Origin: Lewinellaceae bacterium
Lineage (GTDB): Bacteria; Bacteroidota; Bacteroidia; Chitinophagales; Saprospiraceae
Assembly: GCA_020636315.1 (NCBI GenBank)
Contig: JACJYA010000025.1
Location: 10,580-74,579, forward strand
Direction: 5' to 3'
DNA length: 64,000 nucleotides
Part shown: in pieces, positions 49,457 to 58,579 of the stretch
Numbering within the stretch: position 1 is the first letter of the stretch
Layout of the letters: the number at the start of each line of letters is the position of its first letter
Notes under the pieces: model-generated
What the model saw: the letters and a program-made list of their open reading frames with translations, nothing else
What the model was told of the DNA's origin: nothing
The model's database searches: none
Translations under genes and position numbers: made by a program

Positions 49457-49516
49457 AATGATCAATTGCTTCCGGCAGCTTAAAAAACCGGTAGCCAAAG
49501 AAGAATAAACGGATCG

Positions 49517-51670
49517 ATGGACATTAAAAACGAGGTATTGTACCGGATCTATATCCTGCTCTTCGGTATCGTCGTGCCGGTGTCCATCGCGTTGTCATAC
49601 AGAACGGTGCAGATCTCCATCCTGGACGGGGAGCGCTGGCGGGCTCAGGGCAGAGACAATTACCTGGAGTACCGGCAGGTGGAGGCGGACCGGGGTAATA
49701 TCGTAGCGGCCGATGGCAGCCTGCTGGCCACTTCGATCCCTTATTTTGACCTCTTCTTCGACCCCCATGCCCCCCGGGAGGAAGACTATCAGAAATACAT
49801 GGATACCCTGGCGCAGTGCCTGGCTACTTATGTTCTGGAAGATTACACCGTCGGCGGGGCAAGAGAGCTCCTCCAAAGCCTGCGCAAAGCGGCCGACCGG
49901 CACGTCATTTTGAAACGCAAGGCCTCCTACGCGGAGAAAAAGTTCATTGAAGATTTTCCTTTATTCCGGCTCGGGCGTTTCCGGGGTGGTTTTATCGCCG
50001 AAAAGCGCAGCGAGCGCAAGCGGCCCTTTGGGTTGCTTGCCCAGCGGACCATCGGGTACGTCCGGGATAATGCTAAGCCGGTAGGCCTGGAAGGACAGTT
50101 CGATACCCTCCTCGGAGGCATGCCCGGCCAGCAGCTCATGATAAGGGTTGACCCCAAAGAAGACCTCTGGATGCCGGTTGACGACCTGACCGTCATTGAA
50201 CCGGAGACCGGGAGTGATGTCGTCACCAATCTGGACATCGACATTCAGGACATTGCGGAGCAGGCGCTCAAGCGCGCCATGAACGCTCACGATGCAGAGT
50301 GGGGTACTGCGGTGGTCATGGAAGTGGAAACCGGGGCTATCCGCGCAATGGCCAACCTGGGGCGCACGGATGAAGGCTGGTGGGAAACCTACAACTACGC
50401 TGTGGGCGCCGGCATTGAACCCGGTTCAACTTTCAAAGCAGCCTCCGTGATGGCCCTGCTGGAAGATGGCTTTGTGGATCTCGATGATTCTATTCGCATC
50501 TACAACGGCCGCGCCCAGTTTTATGACGATATGATGGAGGACGCTTCTCCCTACAGCGCCAGGCTGGATACTATACGCATGAGAGAGGCCTTCGTCATCT
50601 CCTCGAATGTCGGTATCGCCACCATGGTCCAGGACCACTACGGGGAAAAGACACCGGAAAACGGCGATGAAGGAGCGGTGCGTTTCATCAAAAGGCTGAA
50701 GCAGTTCAACCTTAATCTCCCTACAGGAGTAGAGATTGACGGAGAGGCCAACCCCTATATCAAGGAGGCCTACAGCGATAAGGATCACTGGAGCGGCACC
50801 ACGCTGCCCTGGATGTCTATCGGCTATGAAATGAAGATCACTCCGCTTCAGTTGCTGGCTTTTTATAATGCTATTGCCAATGACGGCGAGATGATGAAAC
50901 CTTATCTGGTCTCGGAGATAAGGCGCTTTGGAGAAACCACCCGCCGTTTTCGCCCAACGGTCATTGACCGGCGTATTGCCAGCCGTGAGACTGTCGCCAG
51001 GATGCAGGAACTGCTGATCTCAGTGGTGGAGGACGAAAGGGGCACGGCCCATAAGCTGCGTTCCGGCCGGTATTCCTTCGCCGGAAAGACCGGCACTGCG
51101 CAGATCAATTACCGGCGAGGTAGCAGGGGGACGCGCGTCGGAGGCTATCAGGCTTCGTTCGTGGGGTATTTTCCGGTGGAAAAACCCAAATACTCCTGTA
51201 TCGTGGTGGTCAACCGCCCGCGTCGCGGAGGCTTTTACGGAGGAGATGTTGCCGGGCCCGTTTTCCGGGAGATCGCAGACAATATCTACACCGCGAAAGT
51301 GGAATTACATACTCCGGTCAACCTGGCTCCCAAACCGGTACTGGCCGGTAATACCCTTCCGGCTTTCAGCATTGGCGATAAGAAAGATATGAGTACGGTG
51401 TTCAACTACCTTGAGATCCCTTTCTATGGAGAGCCCGAAACCCCGGTGGCAGTTGCCCGGGTACAGTCGGATAGCCTGATACTGGAGCAGCGGACTATGC
51501 CGGAGGACCGGGTGCCCAACGTGGTCGGCCTCGGGTTGAGAGATGCTCTTTATACCCTTGAGAACAGAGGGCTGGCGGTTGAGATCGAAGGGTTTGGAAA
51601 GGTGGCGCGCCAATCCCTGCTGCCCGGAACCAGGATACAGGGCCAGTCCATTCGGCTGTATTTGCAATAG
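49517..51670 (+). CDS. ftsI: Division transpeptidase FtsI (PBP3-like) with PASTA domain
   Basis: 717 residues: N-terminal anchor (about 10-28), the dimerisation/pedestal part, and the transpeptidase with catalytic GSTFKAASVM (Ser about 303), SSNVGIA and KTGTAQ. The last 60 residues, VPNVVGLGLRDALYTLENRG, form a PASTA domain, a regular feature of Bacteroidota FtsI. Cross-links septal peptidoglycan with FtsW. 193 bp separate it from murE. Confidence 0.94.
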   Translation: MDIKNEVLYRIYILLFGIVVPVSIALSYRTVQISILDGERWRAQGRDNYLEYRQVEADRGNIVAADGSLLATSIPYFDLFFDPHAPREEDYQKYMDTLAQCLATYVLEDYTVGGARELLQSLRKAADRHVILKRKASYAEKKFIEDFPLFRLGRFRGGFIAEKRSERKRPFGLLAQRTIGYVRDNAKPVGLEGQFDTLLGGMPGQQLMIRVDPKEDLWMPVDDLTVIEPETGSDVVTNLDIDIQDIAEQALKRAMNAHDAEWGTAVVMEVETGAIRAMANLGRTDEGWWETYNYAVGAGIEPGSTFKAASVMALLEDGFVDLDDSIRIYNGRAQFYDDMMEDASPYSARLDTIRMREAFVISSNVGIATMVQDHYGEKTPENGDEGAVRFIKRLKQFNLNLPTGVEIDGEANPYIKEAYSDKDHWSGTTLPWMSIGYEMKITPLQLLAFYNAIANDGEMMKPYLVSEIRRFGETTRRFRPTVIDRRIASRETVARMQELLISVVEDERGTAHKLRSGRYSFAGKTGTAQINYRRGSRGTRVGGYQASFVGYFPVEKPKYSCIVVVNRPRRGGFYGGDVAGPVFREIADNIYTAKVELHTPVNLAPKPVLAGNTLPAFSIGDKKDMSTVFNYLEIPFYGEPETPVAVARVQSDSLILEQRTMPEDRVPNVVGLGLRDALYTLENRGLAVEIEGFGKVARQSLLPGTRIQGQSIRLYLQ

Positions 51671-51863
51671 CACGCCGGAGGTGTGCCCCCGGAAAGAGGA
51701 ATTGGTAGCTCCCCCCGACGATTCCCCTGTTGTGAAACATCGGTTGCCCGTCTTCTCCCGGCGACTATCGGAACCAGCCGGGTAAAATTGGTTGATGGAG
51801 TTTCGGGATCGGCCAGGTTAACTCAATTGACAGTAACAACGGATATTTCCTGGCAGGATAGGT

Positions 51864-53318
51864 ATGGAATTGAAAAAACTGATACGATCGCTTGACATAA
51901 TTGCGCTGGAAGGCTCCACCTCCCGGAGTGTGGAGCAACTCGATTTCGATTCGAGAAAAGTGAAGGCCGGCAGCCTTTTTGTTGCCCTCAGAGGCACTCA
52001 GGTTGACGGGCACCAATTCATAGAGAAAGCCATTGGGCAGGGCGCCGCCGCCATAGTGGCGGAAGAACTGCCGGAACAGCGCCAGGCGCCCGTAACGTAC
52101 ATACAAGTGGCCGATAGTGCAACGGCACTCGGCCGGATGGCTAACCTCTTTTTCGGAGAGCCATCCAGATCGCTGAAATTGGTTGGGGTCACGGGCACCA
52201 ATGGCAAGACCACCACGGTGACCTTGCTGCACAACCTGTTTACGGCCCTGGGCTATAAGGCCGGCCTGTTATCTACGGTGCGCAACCTCATTGGGCAGAG
52301 CCCTGTAGAGGCCACGCACACCACTCCCGATGCAGTCTCGATCAATGCACTGCTCCGGGAAATGGCCGATGCCGGCTGTGATTATGCCTTTATGGAAGTC
52401 AGCTCGCATGCTGCTCATCAGCGGCGGATCGCCGGGCTGCACTTCGCCGGGGGTATTTTCACCAATATCAGCCACGACCATCTGGATTATCACAAAACTT
52501 TTAAGGCATATATAGATGCCAAAAAAATGTTCTTTGACATTTTGCCCAAAACAGCCTTCGCTCTCGTCAATGCCGACGACCGGCGCGGAGCCGTAATGCT
52601 GCAGAATACCCGGGCAAGAAAGTACACCTACAGCCTGCGGTCGATGGCCAGCTTTAAGGCCATGATACTGGAAAACAGCATCAGCGGCCTCCATCTCGAT
52701 GTCGATGGCAGAGAGGTTTTCAGCCGCCTCATCGGCGAGTTCAATGCCTACAACCTGCTGGCGGCTTACGGAGCTGCCATCCTGCTCGGGCAGGATGAGG
52801 TAGAGACACTGACCGCCCTGAGCCAACTGAGGGCCGCCGAAGGGCGCTTCGACTATGTTGCCGGCCCTCAGGGCAGGCGCACTGGCATCGTCGATTATGC
52901 GCATACCCCCGATGCTCTGGAGAAAGTGCTGAGCACTATTCATCAGCTCCGGCAGGGGAACAATCGCATCATCACGGTGGTCGGGTGCGGTGGCGACAGG
53001 GATAAGGCCAAGCGGCCCAAAATGGCCAAAGTAGCCTGTGATTACAGTGACCTGGTGGTGCTGACCTCCGACAATCCAAGGAGTGAAGCGCCCGAAGCGA
53101 TCATTGCTGATATGCAGGCCGGCGTTCCGGCTTATGCCACCCAGAAAGTGCTGGTGGCTACCGGGCGCAGAGATGCCATCCGGGCGGCCTGTAAGCTGGC
53201 GGGCCCCGACGATATCATTCTCGTTGCCGGTAAAGGGCACGAGAAGTATCAGGAGGTCAACGGTGTGCGGCACCCTTTTGACGATAAGGCGGTGCTGGCT
53301 GAAGCCCTGGCGGAGTGA
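51864..53318 (+). CDS. murE: UDP-MurNAc-L-Ala-D-Glu:meso-DAP ligase MurE
   Basis: 484 residues. ATP loop GVTGTNGKTTTVTLLHN; substrate-specific DNPRSEAPEAI: Asp-Asn-Pro-Arg marks enzymes that add meso-diaminopimelate, so this organism should have DAP-type peptidoglycan. KGHEKYQEV near the end is also family-typical. The short palindrome AAGAATTT/AAATTCTT lies directly behind (53326-53343). Confidence 0.96.
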   Translation: MELKKLIRSLDIIALEGSTSRSVEQLDFDSRKVKAGSLFVALRGTQVDGHQFIEKAIGQGAAAIVAEELPEQRQAPVTYIQVADSATALGRMANLFFGEPSRSLKLVGVTGTNGKTTTVTLLHNLFTALGYKAGLLSTVRNLIGQSPVEATHTTPDAVSINALLREMADAGCDYAFMEVSSHAAHQRRIAGLHFAGGIFTNISHDHLDYHKTFKAYIDAKKMFFDILPKTAFALVNADDRRGAVMLQNTRARKYTYSLRSMASFKAMILENSISGLHLDVDGREVFSRLIGEFNAYNLLAAYGAAILLGQDEVETLTALSQLRAAEGRFDYVAGPQGRRTGIVDYAHTPDALEKVLSTIHQLRQGNNRIITVVGCGGDRDKAKRPKMAKVACDYSDLVVLTSDNPRSEAPEAIIADMQAGVPAYATQKVLVATGRRDAIRAACKLAGPDDIILVAGKGHEKYQEVNGVRHPFDDKAVLAEALAE

Positions 53319-53325
53319 AGCCCGG

Positions 53326-53343
53326 AAGAATTTTTAAATTCTT
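53326..53343. terminator. Weak AT-rich palindrome behind murE
   Basis: AAGAATTT, two T, AAATTCTT, beginning 8 bases after the murE stop. Weak stem; with a promoter box at 53389 it may mark a partial break between murE and mraY transcription. Confidence 0.35.
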
Positions 53344-53388
53344 TCAGGATCAGTGCCTTATTCACGTCGCTTTGCAATGTGGAATTCC

Positions 53389-53396
53389 TATTTTTG
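53389..53396 (+). promoter_or_regulatory. TATTTTTG promoter box for mraY
   Basis: TAnnTTTG match 26 bases before the mraY ATG at 53422; supports that start over the frame from 53353 and an internal dcw promoter. Confidence 0.5.
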
Positions 53397-53421
53397 GGGC
53401 CTTACCTCAATAAAGACGAAC

Positions 53422-54693
53422 ATGCTAATTGAACTTGTAGATTGGTTAACGGGTCAATTCGGTGATATCAAGGGGGCTGGCCTGTTCCACTATATCACCT
53501 TTCGGGCGGGTATAGCGGCTATCTTCTCCCTGGTTATCTCCATGATCTTCGGAGGGAGGGTCATCCGCTATCTCAAACGCCTGCAAGTAGGAGAAACCGT
53601 TCGGGACCTCGGCCTTGCCGGAGAGAAACAGAAGGAAGGGACGCCAACCATGGGAGGGCTGATCATCATTATGGCCATTCTCATCCCCTGCCTGTTGCTG
53701 GGGCGGCTGGACAACGTTTACATCGTCCTCCTCATCATCAGCACCATCTGGATGGCAACTATCGGGTTTATCGATGATTTCATCAAGGTGTTTCTCAAGA
53801 ACAAACAGGGGCTCCGCGGCCATTTTAAGGTCCTTGGACAGGTAGGCCTGGGCCTGCTGATCGCCCTGACCATGATATTCAGCGATAAGGTAGTCGTGCG
53901 CATGGATGTGGAAGAAGCCGACGAACTGGGATATACCGAGATCATCGGAGACACTATCCTGATCGAGAACGCCGCCAACCCCATGGCCCCGGCAGAGGAA
54001 AAGGGAGATTACAAAACGAACCTGACCAATGTGCCTTTTCTGAAGGGTAACCGCCTGGATTATGCCTGGCTTTTGCCTTTTAATAAGGAAAAGGATTCCC
54101 GTTGGGTGTGGCTCCTTTTTGTTCCCCTGGTCATCTTTGTGGTAACGGCCGTTTCCAATGCCGCCAACCTGACCGATGGGCTGGATGGCCTGGCTACAGG
54201 GATCTCCGGCATCATTGGAGCAACACTGGGCATTTTCGCTTACGTTTCCGGAAATGCCATTGCGGCCAATTACCTGAACATCCTCCACCTTCCTGGTACA
54301 GGCGAGTTGCTCGTTTTTTCGGCCTGCTTCGTGGGGGCGTGCCTCGGCTTTCTATGGTATAACGCCAACCCCGCTCAGGTCTTTATGGGAGATACCGGCA
54401 GCCTGACTTTAGGTGGCATTATCGCCGCCATGAGTATTCTGCTTCGAAAAGAGCTGCTGATCCCGATCCTCTGCGGTATTTTTCTGGTGGAAAACCTGTC
54501 GGTGGTGGTTCAGGTTGCTTATTTCAAATACACCAAGCGGAAATACGGCGAAGGGCGCAGGATCTTCCTGATGTCCCCCCTGCACCATCATTATCAGAAA
54601 AAGGGAATGCCGGAAGTGAAGATCGTCGTCCGCTTCTGGATCGTAGGGATACTGCTTGCGGTGTTTACGATCATTACGCTGAAGATCAGGTAA
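53422..54693 (+). CDS. mraY: Phospho-MurNAc-pentapeptide translocase MraY
   Basis: 423 residues, ten membrane helices. Family motifs GTPTMGGLIIIMAIL, the Mg/substrate site NLTDGLDGLATG and FMGDTGSLTLGG, and PLHHHYQKKGMPE near the end. Makes lipid I. Longer than the E. coli enzyme (360) because of an extra loop of about 60 residues between about 155 and 220, usual in Bacteroidota. The stop is followed by a long octamer array. Confidence 0.96.
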   Translation: MLIELVDWLTGQFGDIKGAGLFHYITFRAGIAAIFSLVISMIFGGRVIRYLKRLQVGETVRDLGLAGEKQKEGTPTMGGLIIIMAILIPCLLLGRLDNVYIVLLIISTIWMATIGFIDDFIKVFLKNKQGLRGHFKVLGQVGLGLLIALTMIFSDKVVVRMDVEEADELGYTEIIGDTILIENAANPMAPAEEKGDYKTNLTNVPFLKGNRLDYAWLLPFNKEKDSRWVWLLFVPLVIFVVTAVSNAANLTDGLDGLATGISGIIGATLGIFAYVSGNAIAANYLNILHLPGTGELLVFSACFVGACLGFLWYNANPAQVFMGDTGSLTLGGIIAAMSILLRKELLIPILCGIFLVENLSVVVQVAYFKYTKRKYGEGRRIFLMSPLHHHYQKKGMPEVKIVVRFWIVGILLAVFTIITLKIR

Positions 54694-54698
54694 AGAAT

Positions 54699-54842
54699 GT
54701 GTATAAGAGTATCCGTGCATTGGTGTACAGGTGAGCTCCGCAGGACTCCTCGATACACAAATGCACAAATGCACAAATGCACAAATGCACAAATACACAA
54801 ATGCACAAATACACAAATACACAAATGCACAAATGCACAATA
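54699..54842 (+). repeat. Octamer array and its inverted copy between mraY and murD
   Basis: Starting 5 bases after the mraY stop, GTGTATAA, GAGTATCC, GTGCATTG, GTGTACAG and GTGAGCTC stand in 8-bp register (54699-54738). After 16 bases in the same register the reverse-complement type begins: ten full units of GCACAAAT or ACACAAAT (54755-54834) plus a partial one, ending 4 bases before the murD ATG (54847). Confidence 0.88.
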
Positions 54843-54846
54843 AAAG

Positions 54847-56166
54847 ATGAAGCTCACAATCCTCGGCGGCGGCGAAAGCGGAATAGGTGCCGCCTTACTG
54901 GCTGACAAACACGGGCATGATGTCTTCGTCTCCGACAGAGGGGCGATAAAGGAAGCGTATAAGCACGAACTGGAAAGCAACGGCATCGCATACGAAGAAC
55001 AGCAGCACAGCTGGGATCGCATTGCGGATGCCGATGAGGTGGTGAAAAGCCCGGGCATTCCGGATCACGTGCCGATTATACAGGAACTGGTAAGCAAAGG
55101 CATACCGGTGATCTCAGAAATTGAATTTGCGGGCCGTTACACTACGGCAAAGCTGATCGGGATAACCGGCAGCAATGGCAAGACCACTACTACCCGCCTG
55201 GCCCATCACCTGCTGACAACGGCAGGAATCGATGCGGGTATGGCGGGCAATGTAGGCAAGAGTTTCGCCCGGAGCCTGAGCGAGGGCCGGCAGTATCCCT
55301 GCTATGTACTCGAGCTCAGCAGCTTTCAGCTGGACGGCATCCGGTCGTTCCGCCCGGATATTGCCCTGTTGCTCAACATCACACCCGACCACCTCGACCG
55401 GTACGGGTATAAGATGGAGAACTACATTCGCTCTAAATTCCGCATCGCGATGAATCAGCGGGCAGAAGATGTGTTTCTCTATAATGCGGAGGATGAGAAT
55501 ATCGGGGCCTATATGCAGAACCACCGGCTCAGGCCGCGTTTGCAGCCCGTCAGCAGCCGGATGATCGAGGGGCGCCACCTGCATGTCGGAGGCAGCATCT
55601 TCGATATGCAACAAAGCAGCCTTCGGGGGCGCCACAATTATATGAATGCGCTGTTCGCCCTGCAGGCTGCCCAACTGCTGGGAGCCGGCGAGGCGGATCT
55701 GCAAAGGGGCCTGGATACCTTCGTCAGTGTGGAACACCGCATGGAGTGGGTGGGGGCCATCGCCGGAGTGGAATACATCAACGACAGCAAAGCCACCAAC
55801 GTGGACGCGGTCTATTACGCCCTAGACGCCATGGAAAAGCCGGTGATATGGATTGCAGGCGGGCAGGATAAGGGCAACGACTACAGCCCGTTGATGGATT
55901 TGGTGAAAAGCAAAGTCCGGGCGCTGGTTTGCCTGGGTATTGACAACCAGAAACTTGTGGAAACTTTTTCCGGCATCGTCAGCACCGTTACCGAAGCGCG
56001 CAGCGCCGAAGAAGCAGTGGCGCAGGCTGCCGGAATAGCCAGGGCAGGCGACGCGGTTTTGTTATCGCCGGCCTGCGCCAGTTTCGACCTGTTTAAAAAC
56101 TATGAGGACAGGGGTCAACAGTTTAAAGAAGCAGTTTTGAGAAGAATTAACCATAAAAGCCGGTAA
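54847..56166 (+). CDS. murD: UDP-MurNAc-L-Ala:D-Glu ligase MurD
   Basis: 439 residues. ATP loop GITGSNGKTTTTRLAHH, central VLELSSFQLDGIRSF and NITPDHLDRYG, C-terminal INDSKATNVDA and LLSPACASFDLFKNYEDRG; complete and typical. Cytosolic step before MurE. The ATG lies 4 bp behind the octamer array, so its ribosome entry could be affected by that structure. Confidence 0.96.
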   Translation: MKLTILGGGESGIGAALLADKHGHDVFVSDRGAIKEAYKHELESNGIAYEEQQHSWDRIADADEVVKSPGIPDHVPIIQELVSKGIPVISEIEFAGRYTTAKLIGITGSNGKTTTTRLAHHLLTTAGIDAGMAGNVGKSFARSLSEGRQYPCYVLELSSFQLDGIRSFRPDIALLLNITPDHLDRYGYKMENYIRSKFRIAMNQRAEDVFLYNAEDENIGAYMQNHRLRPRLQPVSSRMIEGRHLHVGGSIFDMQQSSLRGRHNYMNALFALQAAQLLGAGEADLQRGLDTFVSVEHRMEWVGAIAGVEYINDSKATNVDAVYYALDAMEKPVIWIAGGQDKGNDYSPLMDLVKSKVRALVCLGIDNQKLVETFSGIVSTVTEARSAEEAVAQAAGIARAGDAVLLSPACASFDLFKNYEDRGQQFKEAVLRRINHKSR

Positions 56167-56227
56167 GACGTAAGGCTCCGGCATTTTACCTGAAACAAGA
56201 TTTTTCAGAGCGAGAAAACACATTTTT

Positions 56228-57361
56228 ATGTCACTGGGAACGAGAATATACGCAGAATTGAGAGGGGACCGCACGATATGGGCCATCATGGCCGTGCTGT
56301 CTATATTCTCGATCCTGGTGGTTTACAGTTCAACCGGCACCCTGGCTTACCGGGAGATGGGCGGCAATACGGAAGCCCTTCTGGTGAAGCATTTTATGAT
56401 CGTTGCCGGAGGCCTTTTCCTGGCCTATCTGGCGCATCTGCTGCACTACAAGCGGTATTCCAAGGCAGCGCCGTATCTGTTGTTCCTGTCGGTTCCGTTG
56501 CTGTTATATACCATTGCTTTCGGGGCGGACATAAACGATGCCCGCCGGTGGATCACCGTGCCCTTCGTCGGGATCACGTTCCAGACATCGGATTTTGCCA
56601 AGCTGGCGCTCATTTTGTACGTGGCCCGGGCCATTTCGGGCAAGCAGGACTATATCAAGGATTTCAACAGTGCTTTCCTGCCCATTATCGTACCCGTGCT
56701 CATCATCTGCGGGCTGATCGCTCCGGCAGACCTCTCTTCGGCCATCCTGTTATTTTTTACCTGTGTGGCCATGATGTTCGTTGGGCGGGTTGCCTTGCAA
56801 TACATTGTGCTGTTGTTGCTGCTTGGCATTGTCGTTTTTGCCATGCTGGTGCTGCTGGGAGAGTTCTTCCCGGAGATCGTCCGTTCCGAGACCTGGGTCA
56901 ACCGGGTTCGGGATTTTGTTGACCAGCCGGACGGAGGGTATCAGGTGCAGCAGGCGAAGATCGCTATGGCCAACGGAGAGTGGTTTGGCCTGGGGCCGGG
57001 TAACAGCATTCAGCGGAATTACCTGCCTTCGCCCTATTCGGATTTTATTTACGCCATCGTGGTGGAGGAATATGGAACGGTTTTGGGCCTGGTGATTATT
57101 TTTCTATATGTCTTGTTGTTTTTCCGGGCCACCCGGCTGGTGACGAAGAGCCCGAAGGCCTTTGGCGCCATGCTGGCCATAGGCCTGAGCATTAGCCTCG
57201 TTTTACAGGCTTTTGTCAACATAGCCGTATCGGTCCATCTGGTGCCGGTAACGGGAGTAACCCTCCCCATGATCAGTATGGGAGGTACGTCGATCCTGTT
57301 TACCTGTATTTCGTTCGGAATGATATTGAGCGTGAGCAAATACATAGAGTCGGTGAGTTGA
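56228..57361 (+). CDS. ftsW: SEDS glycosyltransferase FtsW
   Basis: 377 residues, about ten membrane helices. SEDS marks: VYSSTGTLAYREMG, the ARRWITVPFVGITFQTSDFA segment and VPVTGVTLPMISMGGTSILF near the end. Polymerises septal glycan from lipid II together with FtsI. Position between murD and murG is standard for dcw clusters. Confidence 0.95.
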   Translation: MSLGTRIYAELRGDRTIWAIMAVLSIFSILVVYSSTGTLAYREMGGNTEALLVKHFMIVAGGLFLAYLAHLLHYKRYSKAAPYLLFLSVPLLLYTIAFGADINDARRWITVPFVGITFQTSDFAKLALILYVARAISGKQDYIKDFNSAFLPIIVPVLIICGLIAPADLSSAILLFFTCVAMMFVGRVALQYIVLLLLLGIVVFAMLVLLGEFFPEIVRSETWVNRVRDFVDQPDGGYQVQQAKIAMANGEWFGLGPGNSIQRNYLPSPYSDFIYAIVVEEYGTVLGLVIIFLYVLLFFRATRLVTKSPKAFGAMLAIGLSISLVLQAFVNIAVSVHLVPVTGVTLPMISMGGTSILFTCISFGMILSVSKYIESVS

Positions 57362-57366
57362 CTAGG

Positions 57367-57398
57367 GATTGAAGGAATGAATGGCTGAATGACTGAAT
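57367..57398 (+). repeat. Octamer array nnnTGAAT after ftsW
   Basis: Five bases after the stop: GATTGAAG, GAATGAAT, GGCTGAAT, GACTGAAT in register. Same units and orientation as after the cytochrome gene (26396-26427), and both are followed by a family 2 element. Confidence 0.65.
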
Positions 57399-57400
57399 TA

Positions 57401-57445
57401 TTGGAGTGCGCCTTGTGTCTCAACAATTGTAACTGGGTGCTTAAA
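57401..57445 (+). repeat. Dispersed element family 2, copy 2
   Basis: CCTTGTGTCTCAACAATTG then AACTGGGTGCTTAAA; related to the minus strand at 26346-26381 and to the ends at 63719-63845. Directly upstream of the murG start. Confidence 0.5.
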
Positions 57446-57462
57446 CATTTGAATAATAGACT

Positions 57463-58572
57463 TTGAACCCAAAACCAAAAATAATCATTTCCGGTGGCGG
57501 TACCGGCGGCCACATTTTCCCCGCCATTGCCATCGCCGATGCGATAATAGAAAAGCAGCCCGATGCCGAGATCCTCTTTGTTGGGGCAAAAGGCAAAATG
57601 GAAATGGAGAAGGTCCCGAAAGCGGGATATCCTATCGAAGGGTTGTGGATCAGCGGTTTTCACCGCCAGTTGACATTGCGGAATTTGCTGTTTCCCCTTA
57701 AGCTGACGAGCAGCCTGCTCGGCGCCTGGCGCATCCTCAGCCGGTTCAGGCCGGATGTGGTGGTTGGCGTCGGTGGTTTTGCCAGCGGCCCTTTGCTGGA
57801 AGTGGCCTGCCGGCGCGGGTTTCCCACCCTCCTTCAGGAGCAGAACTCCTACGCCGGGGTGACGAATCGCCTCCTGGCCAAGAAAGTGGATAAAGCCTGT
57901 GTGGCTTACGAAGGAATGGAGCGCTTTTTTCCGGCGGATAAAATAGTCCTGACGGGAAATCCGGTGCGTAAAGCCCTGCAGGAAAGCCGGGCGACCCGGG
58001 AAGAGGGGGCGCGCCATTTTGGGTTAGACCCCGGGCGGCCCATCCTGTTCGTCTTCGGAGGAAGCCTGGGCGCCCGGTCGATCAACCAGGCTATGGCTGC
58101 CAATGCTGCTTTGCTGAAAAAAGAGGCGGAGGTGCAGATGCTCTGGCAGTACGGACAGCTTTACGAAGAGCAGTTCGGCCAGTGCGAGACGGCAAAACTG
58201 CCCAATGTCAAGGCCAGGGCTTTTATCGACCGGATGGACCTGGCCTACGCCATGGCGGACGTGATCATCTGCCGCTCGGGAGCATTGACGATCTCCGAGC
58301 TGTATTTTGCAGGGAAACCGGCCATTTTCATTCCTTCTCCTAACGTGGCGGAGGATCATCAGTATAAAAATGCCATGGCTGTGGTGGATGCCGGCGCTGC
58401 CTGGATCGTGAAGGATGAAGAAGCCCGGGAGCAGGCCATAACCAGGGCGCTGGAATTGTTGAACGACGAGGCTGAAAAAAAGCAGTTGAGTGAAAATATC
58501 CGGAAACTGGCCATGTCTGATGCCGCCGCCCGCATTGCGGAGGAGGTGTTAAAGCTGGCCCAACACAATTGA
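57463..58572 (+). CDS. murG: Lipid II synthase MurG
   Basis: 369 residues. Begins KIIISGGGTGGHIFPAIAIA, the conserved MurG N-terminal loop; later VVGVGGFASGPLLEVA, LLQEQNSYAGVTNRLLAK and CRSGALTISELYFAGKPAIF for UDP-GlcNAc binding. Adds GlcNAc to lipid I on the inner leaflet. The start appears to be TTG at 57463 (no ATG before the essential loop), just behind a family 2 element; weak initiation may limit its level. Confidence 0.94.
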   Translation: MNPKPKIIISGGGTGGHIFPAIAIADAIIEKQPDAEILFVGAKGKMEMEKVPKAGYPIEGLWISGFHRQLTLRNLLFPLKLTSSLLGAWRILSRFRPDVVVGVGGFASGPLLEVACRRGFPTLLQEQNSYAGVTNRLLAKKVDKACVAYEGMERFFPADKIVLTGNPVRKALQESRATREEGARHFGLDPGRPILFVFGGSLGARSINQAMAANAALLKKEAEVQMLWQYGQLYEEQFGQCETAKLPNVKARAFIDRMDLAYAMADVIICRSGALTISELYFAGKPAIFIPSPNVAEDHQYKNAMAVVDAGAAWIVKDEEAREQAITRALELLNDEAEKKQLSENIRKLAMSDAAARIAEEVLKLAQHN

Positions 58573-58579
58573 AAGAACG

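Noticed and set aside
54594..55058. Minus-strand ORF with repeated CAFVHLCI peptide
   Set aside because: Translation of the octamer array between mraY and murD and antisense murD; no codon pattern of a gene.
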